A stretch of DNA of 64,000 nt, from assembly GCA_036274895.1 (NCBI GenBank), contig DASUEU010000028.1:8640-72639 (forward strand), in the 5' to 3' direction. This DNA comes from CALMKX01 sp036274895 (GTDB taxonomy: Bacteria > Acidobacteriota > Thermoanaerobaculia > Multivoradales > SZUA-115). This document shows, one piece after another, positions 1-7,257 of this stretch; the stretch's first letter is position 1; the number at the start of each line of letters is the position of its first letter. The position numbers and the translations under genes are program-made. The notes below the pieces were generated by a model that was given only the letters and a program-made list of their open reading frames with translations, was not told where the DNA came from and made no database searches.

Positions 1-1355
1 GCCCCTGCGCGGGGCGAGTCCGAGGTGGCACCGGCAGCCTTCATCGGCTCCGCGCAGTTTCAATCCACGCCCCTGCGCGGGGCGAGTCCGAGCGACTGGC
101 GAGGGCGATACGGGGCGCCAGCAGAGTTTCAATCCACGCCCCTGCGCGGGGCGAGTCCGGATCTGCACTGCCGCCACGGAGATGACCGGCACGTTTCAAT
201 CCACGCCCCTGCGCGGGGCGAGTCGCGGCCTCGCGGGCCGCCTCCAGCGCCTGCTCGTGTTTCAATCCACGCCCCTGCGCGGGGCGAGTCGCCTGCTCGC
301 CGGGGTGAGAGTCCACTGGGAGACGTTTCAATCCACGCCCCTGCGCGGGGCGAGTCGAGGGATCAAGGCGGTCCTCCACCAGTGCGACGGGTTTCAATCC
401 ACGCCCCTGCGCGGGGCGAGTCGGCGACCAGGACCTGCTCATCCTCGGCCGCCAGGCGTTTCAATCCACGCCCCTGCGCGGGGCGAGTCCCCAGCTCGGC
501 CCGGCGGGCGAGCCAGGCCTGGGTTTCAATCCACGCCCCTGCGCGGGGCGAGTCGCGGGCAGCCAGGCCCGGCCCGCGAGCCCGAAGGCGTTTCAATCCA
601 CGCCCCTGCGCGGGGCGAGTCGGGGGTCCACGGAGCCGCCGACGCGGCCCCGGGAGTTTCAATCCACGCCCCTGCGCGGGGCGAGTCCTCGCCCAGCTCG
701 GTGAGGGTGTCCCACAGCTGGGTTTCAATCCACGCCCCTGCGCGGGGCGAGTCCTCGCGCATCCGGTTGGTGTAGGTCTGGGGGTCGTTTCAATCCACGC
801 CCCTGCGCGGGGCGAGTCTCCCGGTGGTGCGGGCGGCCTCGAGGACAAGTGGGGGTTTCAATCCACGCCCCTGCGCGGGGCGAGTCCGAGCTGGCGGCCT
901 ACCGGCAGGGGCGCCCAAACGAGTTTCAATCCACGCCCCTGCGCGGGGCGAGTCCCAGCACGTGCGGCTCAAAGCCCTCGGGCACGGCGTTTCAATCCAC
1001 GCCCCTGCGCGGGGCGAGTCTTGGCATCGGCTCTCCGCGCCGGCACGCCCCGGCGAGTTTCAATCCACGCCCCTGCGCGGGGCGAGTCCCGGCCCGCGTG
1101 GGCCTGCGAGGCGGCGACCAGGCGTTTCAATCCACGCCCCTGCGCGGGGCGAGTCCTGGCGAGCACGGCCGGGTGAACTCCCACCACGGGTTTCAATCCA
1201 CGCCCCTGCGCGGGGCGAGTCCCTGACCCTGCCAAGCTCACCGCGATCGACATCCTGTTTCAATCCACGCCCCTGCGCGGGGCGAGTCTGCTTGTGCTCC
1301 GCCTTGACCGCCACGAGAGTCCAGTTTCAATCCACGCCCCTGCGCGGGGCGAGTC
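1..1355 (-). CRISPR. Type I-C CRISPR array, left end cut by the window edge
   Basis: Twenty complete 32-bp repeats plus a truncated one at 1-20 alternate with 20 spacers of 33-37 bp. On the plus strand each repeat begins GTTTCAATCCAC and ends GGGGCGAGTC; all complete copies look identical. In crRNA orientation (minus strand) the repeat ends in TGGATTGAAAC, the usual 11-nt type I-C handle, preceded by a stem of CGCCCC pairing with GGGGCG. Complete repeats start at 57, 126, 193, 259, 325, 391, 458, 523, 590, 656, 722, 787, 855, 923, 989, 1057, 1124, 1190, 1257 and 1324. The cas2-proximal repeat (1324-1355) is the leader end, so the newest spacer should be 1289-1323. The distal, older end lies outside the window. 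Confidence 0.98.
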
Positions 1356-1591
1356 TGCTTGGCGGTAAGTGTAGCACTTGCAGGGCTTTGGCGGCCTGTT
1401 TGCGCGAACCTGGCCGGTGGCGGGTGTCGGTGGCGGTGGGGTTGCCGGGGTCCGGCCTGCAATTGCCTGTGGTGTGGGCACTTGCGCCTGGCGCGAACCT
1501 CCCGGGGAAAAGCTGTCCGCTGGGGGTTCGCGCAGGCGCGGTGAGGCCCCGACGCGGTACCGAGGTGGTGATGCTGGAGGGCCGGCTCGGG
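1356..1591 (-). promoter_or_regulatory. CRISPR leader between cas2 and the array
   Basis: This 236-bp non-coding stretch separates the cas2 stop from the first repeat and is the only candidate leader. A TACACT motif (minus strand, 1368-1373) just upstream of the first repeat could be a -10 element, but no convincing -35 partner is visible. The motif GCGCGAACCT occurs twice on the plus strand, near 1402 and 1491, and could mark leader elements used in spacer integration. Open reading frames crossing this stretch are continuations of repeat-derived frames and are not believed. Confidence 0.7.
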
Positions 1592-1882
1592 TCAGACAAC
1601 GAGGGGGCCCTCGGGATCGCGGCTGGGCTTGGCGCCGTGGTGCTCGATGCGGCCACGCCAGTTGGCGCCCAGGAAGTAGAAGCGCAAGCTATCTTCCTTG
1701 GCATCGTGCTCGGCCAGCAACCGCAGCCTCAGCCGCGTCCATTGAGTCGGATCGACCACGCACTCGAACACCGAGTTCTGCACGCGCTGGCCAAAGTCCT
1801 CGCACACTTTGGCCACGCGGCGCAGGCGCCGCCGGCCGGCGGCGGTGGTGGTGGCCACGTCGTAGCTCACCAGCACGAGCAT
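1592..1882 (-). CDS. cas2: CRISPR-associated endoribonuclease Cas2
   Basis: A 96-residue protein of normal Cas2 length. It opens with the ferredoxin-like first strand MLVLVSYDV, whose Asp is the conserved metal-site residue, followed by an Arg-rich helix and the NSVFECVVD strand typical of type I-C Cas2. Cas2 dimers bridge two Cas1 dimers to form the spacer-integration complex. It is the last gene of the minus-strand cas operon, 24 bp after cas1, and faces the leader, as expected in type I-C loci. Confidence 0.97.
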   Translation of the reverse strand: MLVLVSYDVATTTAAGRRRLRRVAKVCEDFGQRVQNSVFECVVDPTQWTRLRLRLLAEHDAKEDSLRFYFLGANWRGRIEHHGAKPSRDPEGPLVV

Positions 1883-1906
1883 GATCGATCGCTCAGTTCC
1901 GTCACT

Positions 1907-2938
1907 TCACTTGACAAAGAACGGTGGATAGCCGTCCAGGTCGCCCCGCAGGTGGCGGGCTAGCAACAGGGCCTGGACGTGGGGGACGAGCCCGATGGCC
2001 AACTTTTCCCCCAGGAAGGGATGAGTGATCTCTTCCTGTTTCCGTTTCTGATACGCAATGAGCAAGCCTTTGCGGGTCTCGGCGTCCATCTCGACGCCGC
2101 CCGTCTCGGTCTGGGTAAAACCGCTCGCGCGCACTTGCTGGAGGTTGACCAAGGAGAGCACCAGCCGGTCGGCGAGGAAGGGGCGAAGCTCCTCCATCAG
2201 GTCGAGGGCGAGCCCCGGGCGGCCGGGGCGGTCGCGATGGAGGAATCCCACCTGGGGATCGAGCCCCACGCCTTCGAGGGCGGCCTCCACGTCGTGGCGC
2301 AGCAGGGTGTAGGTGAAGGAGAGCAAGGCATTCAGGTTGTCGCGCGGCGGCCGGCGGCTCCGCTCGCGGAAGAAGAAGCTCTCCTTCTGCTGCGTGACCA
2401 GATGATCGAAGACCTCGAAGTAGCCCCGGCCGGCTTCCCCCTCCCGGCCGCGGACGGTGTCGAGAGGCAGATCTCGGTCCAGCGCATCGAGCACCTGGGC
2501 CAGGCGGGAGGCGCCCCGTCGCAGGGGCTCGGCCCCCGGGGCCTCCGGGCGGTCGCGCGCGGCGCGCAGCAGGTTCACACGGCAGTTGGCCACCTTGGCG
2601 ATGACGATCGCTCGTGCCAGGGTGGCCGAGGCAGCCGGGTCGTCGGTGCGGCGGTACTGCTCGCGGCGCAGCAGCACGTTGCCGGAGGTGGGCCCCTCCA
2701 CCCGGGCGAGGAAGCGGCCGTTCTCGGTCAGGAAGGAGACCGCCACGCCCCGCTCGCCGCAGAAGCCGAGGAGGTACGGGCTCGCTCCCACCTGGCCGAA
2801 GCAGACGATGCCGCCCAGGGTGTGGATGGGCACGCGCAGGCGGGTCTCCTCCTCCACGCGCACGGCCACGGTCTCGCCGTCCTTGGCCAGGTAGGCGCCG
2901 CGGGTGGTGACGTAGAGGGTGTTCAAGAGGTGCTTCAC
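1907..2938 (-). CDS. cas1: CRISPR-associated integrase Cas1 (type I-C)
   Basis: A 343-residue Cas1 that begins at a GTG overlapping the cas4 stop by 4 bp (GTGA, 2935-2938), which argues for translational coupling. An N-terminal beta domain is followed by the helical catalytic domain. The conserved His and Asp are visible in the FLHRDRPGRPGLALDLMEE segment, and a Glu lies in the preceding YFEVFDH region. With Cas2 it integrates protospacers at the leader end. A longer in-frame reading frame runs upstream to 3529, but it overlaps cas4 and has low-complexity Arg/Gly/Pro composition, so it was not used. Confidence 0.97.
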   Translation of the reverse strand: MKHLLNTLYVTTRGAYLAKDGETVAVRVEEETRLRVPIHTLGGIVCFGQVGASPYLLGFCGERGVAVSFLTENGRFLARVEGPTSGNVLLRREQYRRTDDPAASATLARAIVIAKVANCRVNLLRAARDRPEAPGAEPLRRGASRLAQVLDALDRDLPLDTVRGREGEAGRGYFEVFDHLVTQQKESFFFRERSRRPPRDNLNALLSFTYTLLRHDVEAALEGVGLDPQVGFLHRDRPGRPGLALDLMEELRPFLADRLVLSLVNLQQVRASGFTQTETGGVEMDAETRKGLLIAYQKRKQEEITHPFLGEKLAIGLVPHVQALLLARHLRGDLDGYPPFFVK

Positions 2939-3621
2939 GGCGCGGCCTCCTCGTCGCGCGCAGCGCTCCGGCGCTGGGACTCGAGGTAGGTCGCCGCGGA
3001 GCGCTGCGGCGCCTGGGGCTGGCAGATCTCGAAGAGGGAGCAGCCGTGGCACTTGGCTTCGTAGACGGGGAGCGGGGTGGTGCCGGCGGCGAAGAGGGCG
3101 TGGAGGCGGGCGACGGCGGCGCGGGTGGTCTGGCGCAGGGCCTCGCCCAAGGCCACGGTCTGGCGGCGCCGGGCCTGGTGGTAGAAGAGAGCGCCCTCCG
3201 GGATCTGCCCGCCGAGATTCTCTTCGAGGCAGAGGGCCTGGGCGCAGAGCTGGACCTCGTCGGCCTGGTGGGGCTTGGGCTTGCCCCGCTTGTACTCCAC
3301 CGGATAGAGGCGCCAGCGCCCCGGCAGGCCGGGCACGGCCACGGCGGCGGGGTCGCCGTCCCCGGCGCGGTGCAGCTCCACCACGTCGGACTTGCCGGCC
3401 AGGCCCAGCTCGAGGCTGGTCAAGGGCAGGTCCCGGGCGATGCGCAGGTCCCCGCGCGACTCCCCTACCCCGTCCTCGACCTTCTCGTGCAGCGCCTTGC
3501 CCTCCACTGTAGCCGGGTTGTCTTGCCACACCCGCTCGATGTGGATCAACGCCGCCTGCCGCTCGCAGAACACCAGGTGCTGCAAGGCCGAGAGGGGCAG
3601 GAGGTCGTCCTCGGTGAACAT
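2935..3621 (-). CDS. cas4: CRISPR adaptation exonuclease Cas4
   Basis: A 228-residue RecB-like Cas4. Visible residues are C19 and the C-terminal cluster C191, C194 and C200, which together form the Fe-S site, and the nuclease residues H45, D79, and E109 and K111 in VEYKRGK. Cas4 trims prespacers and helps select PAM-bearing ends before Cas1-Cas2 integration; a Cas4 gene between cas7 and cas1 is standard for type I-C. It begins 2 bp after the cas7 stop and overlaps cas1 by 4 bp. The ATG at 3619-3621 is used; the in-frame extension upstream lies inside cas7. Confidence 0.97.
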   Translation of the reverse strand: MFTEDDLLPLSALQHLVFCERQAALIHIERVWQDNPATVEGKALHEKVEDGVGESRGDLRIARDLPLTSLELGLAGKSDVVELHRAGDGDPAAVAVPGLPGRWRLYPVEYKRGKPKPHQADEVQLCAQALCLEENLGGQIPEGALFYHQARRRQTVALGEALRQTTRAAVARLHALFAAGTTPLPVYEAKCHGCSLFEICQPQAPQRSAATYLESQRRSAARDEEAAP

Positions 3622-3623
3622 GG

Positions 3624-4574
3624 TCAGACCAGCTCGTGCACCGTGATGCCGGCGGGCAGGGACGCGGTGTCCACCGTCACCTGATAGTCCTCGTAGCGGC
3701 GCGGCGGCTTGCCCTCCGCCCTCACCCCGTCCTCGAGCCCCACCTTCACCCGCTCGAAGAGGCGATGCGCGGGAGCGTTGCCCAGGGCGGAGGCGTGCTC
3801 GAAGACGATGAGGCGGCGCACCGCCATCTCCCCGCGGGTGGCCGAGCGGTCGTGCTCGAACATCATGCCGAGGGCCTGCCAGAAGAGGGCGAGATCCTCC
3901 TGGTCGAACCCCGTGTCGGCCGCGAGGTGGGGGGAGATGAAACCGTGGGCGCGATAGAGGCCGTAGGGGACGATCTCCTTGCGGCCCATCGTTCCCACCA
4001 CCTGGCCGGACTTCTCGATCTGGCTGTCGGCCTCGCGTTGGGTGGCCACCGCCTTGCGGGTGATCGATTGCTCGAGGGAGACGATCGGGTCGATCGAGCG
4101 GGAGAAGGTGATCTGTACGGGACCGCGCACCTGGCCGCAGTTGATGTCGAGGGTGAGCACGGCACCGAAGGTGCGGATGTCCCAGAAGGTCTGGCACATC
4201 CAGGCCCGGGCCTTCTCCACGTTCGAGGTCTTGGTCTCCTTGGAGCCCTCCTTGGGGGTCAGCCCCAGGGCCTCGTAAGCCTGGCGGTGGAGCTGCTCGA
4301 GCACGTTGTGGTGCTTGACGTAGATGTCGTAGCCGTGCGCGGGCTTTCCGCCGACGAGATCGGCCTTGGCGAGGCTGACGAAGTTGCGCACCTTGCGCTT
4401 CAAGGCCACGTCGGAAACCAGGCCGTGGCCGGTCTCGGGATCGACGCGCGGAGAGTTGCCGGCGTCCGGGTCGCCGTTGGGGTTGCCGTTGACCACGTCG
4501 AAGAGCAGGACGAAGTCGTAGCGGTGAGGGATCGAACCGTTCGGGGCCGGGGTCGGGAGCGAGCTATCGGTCAT
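3624..4574 (-). CDS. cas7: Cascade backbone protein Cas7 (Csd2 type)
   Basis: A 316-residue Cas7 of the Csd2/I-C group. The N-terminal motif DFVLLFDVVNGNPNGDPDAG is a family hallmark, and the Gly-rich segment VVGTMGRKEIVPYGLYRAHG follows in the middle. Several copies coat the crRNA spacer in the type I-C effector. A Shine-Dalgarno reading TGAGGAGA lies about 9 bp upstream of the ATG, so this gene has its own ribosome site even though it sits inside the operon, consistent with high copy number in the complex. Confidence 0.96.
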   Translation of the reverse strand: MTDSSLPTPAPNGSIPHRYDFVLLFDVVNGNPNGDPDAGNSPRVDPETGHGLVSDVALKRKVRNFVSLAKADLVGGKPAHGYDIYVKHHNVLEQLHRQAYEALGLTPKEGSKETKTSNVEKARAWMCQTFWDIRTFGAVLTLDINCGQVRGPVQITFSRSIDPIVSLEQSITRKAVATQREADSQIEKSGQVVGTMGRKEIVPYGLYRAHGFISPHLAADTGFDQEDLALFWQALGMMFEHDRSATRGEMAVRRLIVFEHASALGNAPAHRLFERVKVGLEDGVRAEGKPPRRYEDYQVTVDTASLPAGITVHELV

Positions 4575-4617
4575 TGCGGGAGTCTCCTCAAGAGTGAGAG
4601 ATCGATCGTGAGCCGCG

Positions 4618-5124
4618 CTACGGCTCGGCTTCCTCGGCCGGCAGCTGGGCTGCCGGGCCGGCATCCAGCCCGTGTTGCGCCCGCCACAATGCGCGCTCTT
4701 CCTTGGGCATGAAGAACCAGGCGCGCTGGTGGTGGTAGCCCAGGATGAACAGGCCTTGCTGCTCGAGGGGCAGGAAAGCGGGAAAGGCACGGGTCGGTGT
4801 GGCGAGAGCGACGTTCCTGGCATAGAGCCATTGATCGAACTCATCCCGGGCTTCCTTCGAGAGACCCGAGATGATGCGGTCCGCGGCACCGCTCAGGTGC
4901 CGGGCGGTGCCGGCGAGCTTGTCGTCGTCCTGGGCTTTCTTGACGTGATGCCGGAAGTTGCGCAGCAGCCGCGGGAACACCGCCTTCGGGGTCGCCGAGG
5001 CCGCCGCGAAGTAGCGATCGACCACCGAGGCGTTGACGTCGCGCAACACCTCTTGCTGCATCCGTTCGAGCACGGCCATCAGGCGGCCGAGCAGATAGCC
5101 TTCTTCTAGGTTGTGGGGATCCAT
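4618..5124 (-). CDS. cas11c: Probable Cas11c small subunit from an internal cas8c start
   Basis: In-frame ATG at codon 486 of cas8c (5122-5124) is preceded by GGAGGTG at a 9-bp spacing, a stronger ribosome site than that of the parent GTG. Translation from it gives 168 residues covering the helical C-terminus of Cas8c, starting MDPHNLEEGYLLGRL. Internal translation of a small subunit from the 3' end of cas8c is established for type I-C systems, at a similar position in the gene. What is seen here is the start codon and ribosome site; production of the protein is inferred. Confidence 0.75.
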   Translation of the reverse strand: MDPHNLEEGYLLGRLMAVLERMQQEVLRDVNASVVDRYFAAASATPKAVFPRLLRNFRHHVKKAQDDDKLAGTARHLSGAADRIISGLSKEARDEFDQWLYARNVALATPTRAFPAFLPLEQQGLFILGYHHQRAWFFMPKEERALWRAQHGLDAGPAAQLPAEEAEP

Positions 5125-6579
5125 CTCGGGTTGCACCTCCGGGTACGGCGAGGAATTGAGGGCGAAGCGCAGGCGGCGGTTGAGCACGGCCTTGATCAGG
5201 GCGGCGCGGGCGTCGCGGCGTTCGAGGTCCAGCCACCCGCTGTCGCCGATCTCGGCCCGGGCGCGCTCGATGGCCCGCTGCATCAGGTTCAAGGGATAGG
5301 CGGTGTGGGCGAGGGCCGCCTGGACGAGTTCCGTCGCCAGCGCGGCGGGCACCCGCTTCTCGTCCCCCTCGACGGCGAGCGAACGCACGAGGGTCCGCAG
5401 GTGGAGGGCGGGAGGATGCTCCTTGCCCTTCGGAGGCGGGGTCACCCGCACGATCGCCAGGTCCCGGAAGTGGGCGGCGAGGTTCTCCGCCACGCGGGTG
5501 ACGGTGGCCTCGAACCAATCGCGCACCACCGCGCGCCCCTGGGTGCCGGTCAGGGTCAGGGCGTAGAAGGCGGTCGGGTCCGCCGGCCCCTGCCAGCGAC
5601 CCCGCCAGATCGAGCGGTACATCTCGCCCACCTGCTCGGGGTTGGCCTCGAAGAGGCTGGCCAGGGCGGACACCAACCCCTCGCCCGCCACGTCCGCGGT
5701 CCAGTAGCAGACCGCTGTGTCCGCGGAGAGGCGCAGGTTGCGCCGCGGCAAGGTCGTGCCCGGCTCGGTGGGATGAGGCCAGGCCGGATGCAGCAGGCGG
5801 TTGAGCGCCGTGGAACAAGCCTCCGCCGCCTCGCGGGAGACCGGGGCGTTGTCGTTGCCCTGCCAGCCGTAGGACTCGAAGGCGTTGGAGTTGGCCGAGA
5901 TCAGGGCGACGCCGCTGGTGGAGCCCCCCGGCACGTTCTTGAGCGGCGGGTGCTTGTCCACCGGCGCACAGGGCCGGCCCGAGACCAGGCAGCGGTGCGT
6001 CGCCTCCTGGCGGCTCCCTTGCTCGCGGCGCTGCTCCTGCCACCAGGCCCGCACCGCCGGCCGCGAGGTCACCAGTTGGTCGACGTCCGGGGCGTAGACG
6101 AAGGCGAAGAGGTCGTTGCCGGCGCAACCTTCTGGCAGGGTGACGCCTTCTTCGCCCGCTGCCACTCGATCGAGCAGCCGGGCCACGGCCGCCACGCCTG
6201 GGTCGCCGGTGGCGGTGAGGCAGTGCGCCACCTTCTGCCGGAAGAGGGCGGCCCGGGCGGTGAGCTTGGCCGGCTCCCGGCGCTTGGCCGGGTCCGGCTC
6301 GGGGTCCAGGCCGAAGACGTACTCGGCCTTGTCGAAGAGGAAGAAGGCGTAGTCCCCGCTGGTGCGGCTGCTCTCCCGCGGCACCACGAAGCTCTTGGCC
6401 CGCGGCTTCGGCTTCTTGCCCCGCTCGTCGGCGGGGGGCGCGCTGTGGGTGCCGGCGATGCCCTGCAGCGCACCCCCTTCGCCCACCCGCACCAGCCAGG
6501 CGATCGCCCGCGGCTCGAAGTCCGGATCGTCCACCAGCTGCTCGCGTTGGGCGAGCTCGTAGAGGGCCTGGAGGATCAC
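4618..6579 (-). CDS. cas8c: Cascade large subunit Cas8c (Csd1)
   Basis: A 653-residue Cas8c beginning at a GTG that overlaps the cas5 stop by 4 bp (GTGA, 6576-6579). The start region VILQALYELAQREQ and the segment GDYAFFLFDKAEYVFG around residue 80 are typical of the Csd1 family, and the C-terminal third is helical. It recognises the PAM and holds the target. The same gene also encodes a probable internal small subunit from codon 486 (separate entry). A longer frame reaching 7086 overlaps cas5 and looks like a shadow. Confidence 0.96.
   Translation of the reverse strand: MILQALYELAQREQLVDDPDFEPRAIAWLVRVGEGGALQGIAGTHSAPPADERGKKPKPRAKSFVVPRESSRTSGDYAFFLFDKAEYVFGLDPEPDPAKRREPAKLTARAALFRQKVAHCLTATGDPGVAAVARLLDRVAAGEEGVTLPEGCAGNDLFAFVYAPDVDQLVTSRPAVRAWWQEQRREQGSRQEATHRCLVSGRPCAPVDKHPPLKNVPGGSTSGVALISANSNAFESYGWQGNDNAPVSREAAEACSTALNRLLHPAWPHPTEPGTTLPRRNLRLSADTAVCYWTADVAGEGLVSALASLFEANPEQVGEMYRSIWRGRWQGPADPTAFYALTLTGTQGRAVVRDWFEATVTRVAENLAAHFRDLAIVRVTPPPKGKEHPPALHLRTLVRSLAVEGDEKRVPAALATELVQAALAHTAYPLNLMQRAIERARAEIGDSGWLDLERRDARAALIKAVLNRRLRFALNSSPYPEVQPEMDPHNLEEGYLLGRLMAVLERMQQEVLRDVNASVVDRYFAAASATPKAVFPRLLRNFRHHVKKAQDDDKLAGTARHLSGAADRIISGLSKEARDEFDQWLYARNVALATPTRAFPAFLPLEQQGLFILGYHHQRAWFFMPKEERALWRAQHGLDAGPAAQLPAEEAEP
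5134..5140 (-). promoter_or_regulatory. Internal ribosome binding site for Cas11c
   Basis: GGAGGTG on the minus strand, 9 bp upstream of an in-frame ATG inside cas8c. The motif is a full match to the 16S anti-Shine-Dalgarno core and also encodes Glu-Val within Cas8c (PEVQPEMD). Confidence 0.75.
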
Positions 6580-7229
6580 GAGCCACCTCCCGGCGGCACG
6601 GTGAGCACGCCCTCTTCCAGCCGGGCCGTGAAGAACAGGGGCCGGTTGCGGCCCTGCCGGTAGTCGACGTCCCAGAGCATCAGGCCGAGGTCCCGGCTGT
6701 CCGTCACCGGCGGCGGCGCGCCCTCGGCCGGGAGCACATCGGCAGCGAGCTCCCGGCAGCCGAGGTAGGGCTGGTGGAAGTGCTGGCCCCCTTCGACGCG
6801 GCGGTTGAACATGCAGATGAACTTGGTCACGGTGTCCTCGGCGCCGGCTCGTCGGGTGAGCTCGAAGCGAGCCTCGATCAGGTAGTCCACGTCGCGCAGG
6901 GCGAGGGTGTTGCGCTGGGCTCGGTCGTCGTCCCCGAAGTAGGGGGTGATGACGCCTCCCCCTTCGATCACGGAGCGGGGCGGCGCGCTGGCCCGGGTCG
7001 CCACCTCGTTGCGGCGGAAGGCCACGAAGCGAATCGGCGCCAGGACGTGGATGCGCTCCACCACCCAGCGGATGGCCGGCTTCCACAGCACCGCTTCGAG
7101 CAGGCCCCGGGCCGCCGACGGCGTCATCACCGGGTAGGACACGCGCTCGACCTTGAGCTCCGGGCGAGTGAAGCAGGCCAGGGGCCCACGGGCGCGAAGG
7201 GTCAGGGTGGGGCTGGTGTTGGGTGGCAT
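6576..7229 (-). CDS. cas5: Cas5d, crRNA-processing subunit of type I-C Cascade
   Basis: A 217-residue Cas5 with the N-terminal Cas5 RAMP segment FTRPELKVERVSYPVMTPSA and an HFHQPYLGCREL motif near the expected catalytic region. In type I-C, which lacks Cas6, Cas5d itself cuts pre-crRNA below the repeat stem and stays on the handle. The ATG at 7227-7229 was chosen because GAGGAG lies 9 bp upstream; an in-frame ATG at 7250 is possible but has no good ribosome site. It starts 28 bp after cas3 and overlaps cas8c by 4 bp. Confidence 0.95.
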   Translation of the reverse strand: MPPNTSPTLTLRARGPLACFTRPELKVERVSYPVMTPSAARGLLEAVLWKPAIRWVVERIHVLAPIRFVAFRRNEVATRASAPPRSVIEGGGVITPYFGDDDRAQRNTLALRDVDYLIEARFELTRRAGAEDTVTKFICMFNRRVEGGQHFHQPYLGCRELAADVLPAEGAPPPVTDSRDLGLMLWDVDYRQGRNRPLFFTARLEEGVLTVPPGGGS

Positions 7230-7257
7230 CGGTCGGGGCTCCTCTCTCATTCCGAGG

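Noticed and set aside
25..1963. Long open frames on both strands through the CRISPR array
   Set aside because: They translate the repeat (for example VSIHAPARGES, PRAGAWIE) over and over and have no independent coding signal.
3622..4197. N-terminal extension of the cas4 frame
   Set aside because: Lies inside cas7, is Arg/Pro/Gly-rich, and Cas4 homology starts at the ATG at 3621. The same reasoning excludes extensions of cas1 (2939-3529) and cas8c (6580-7086).
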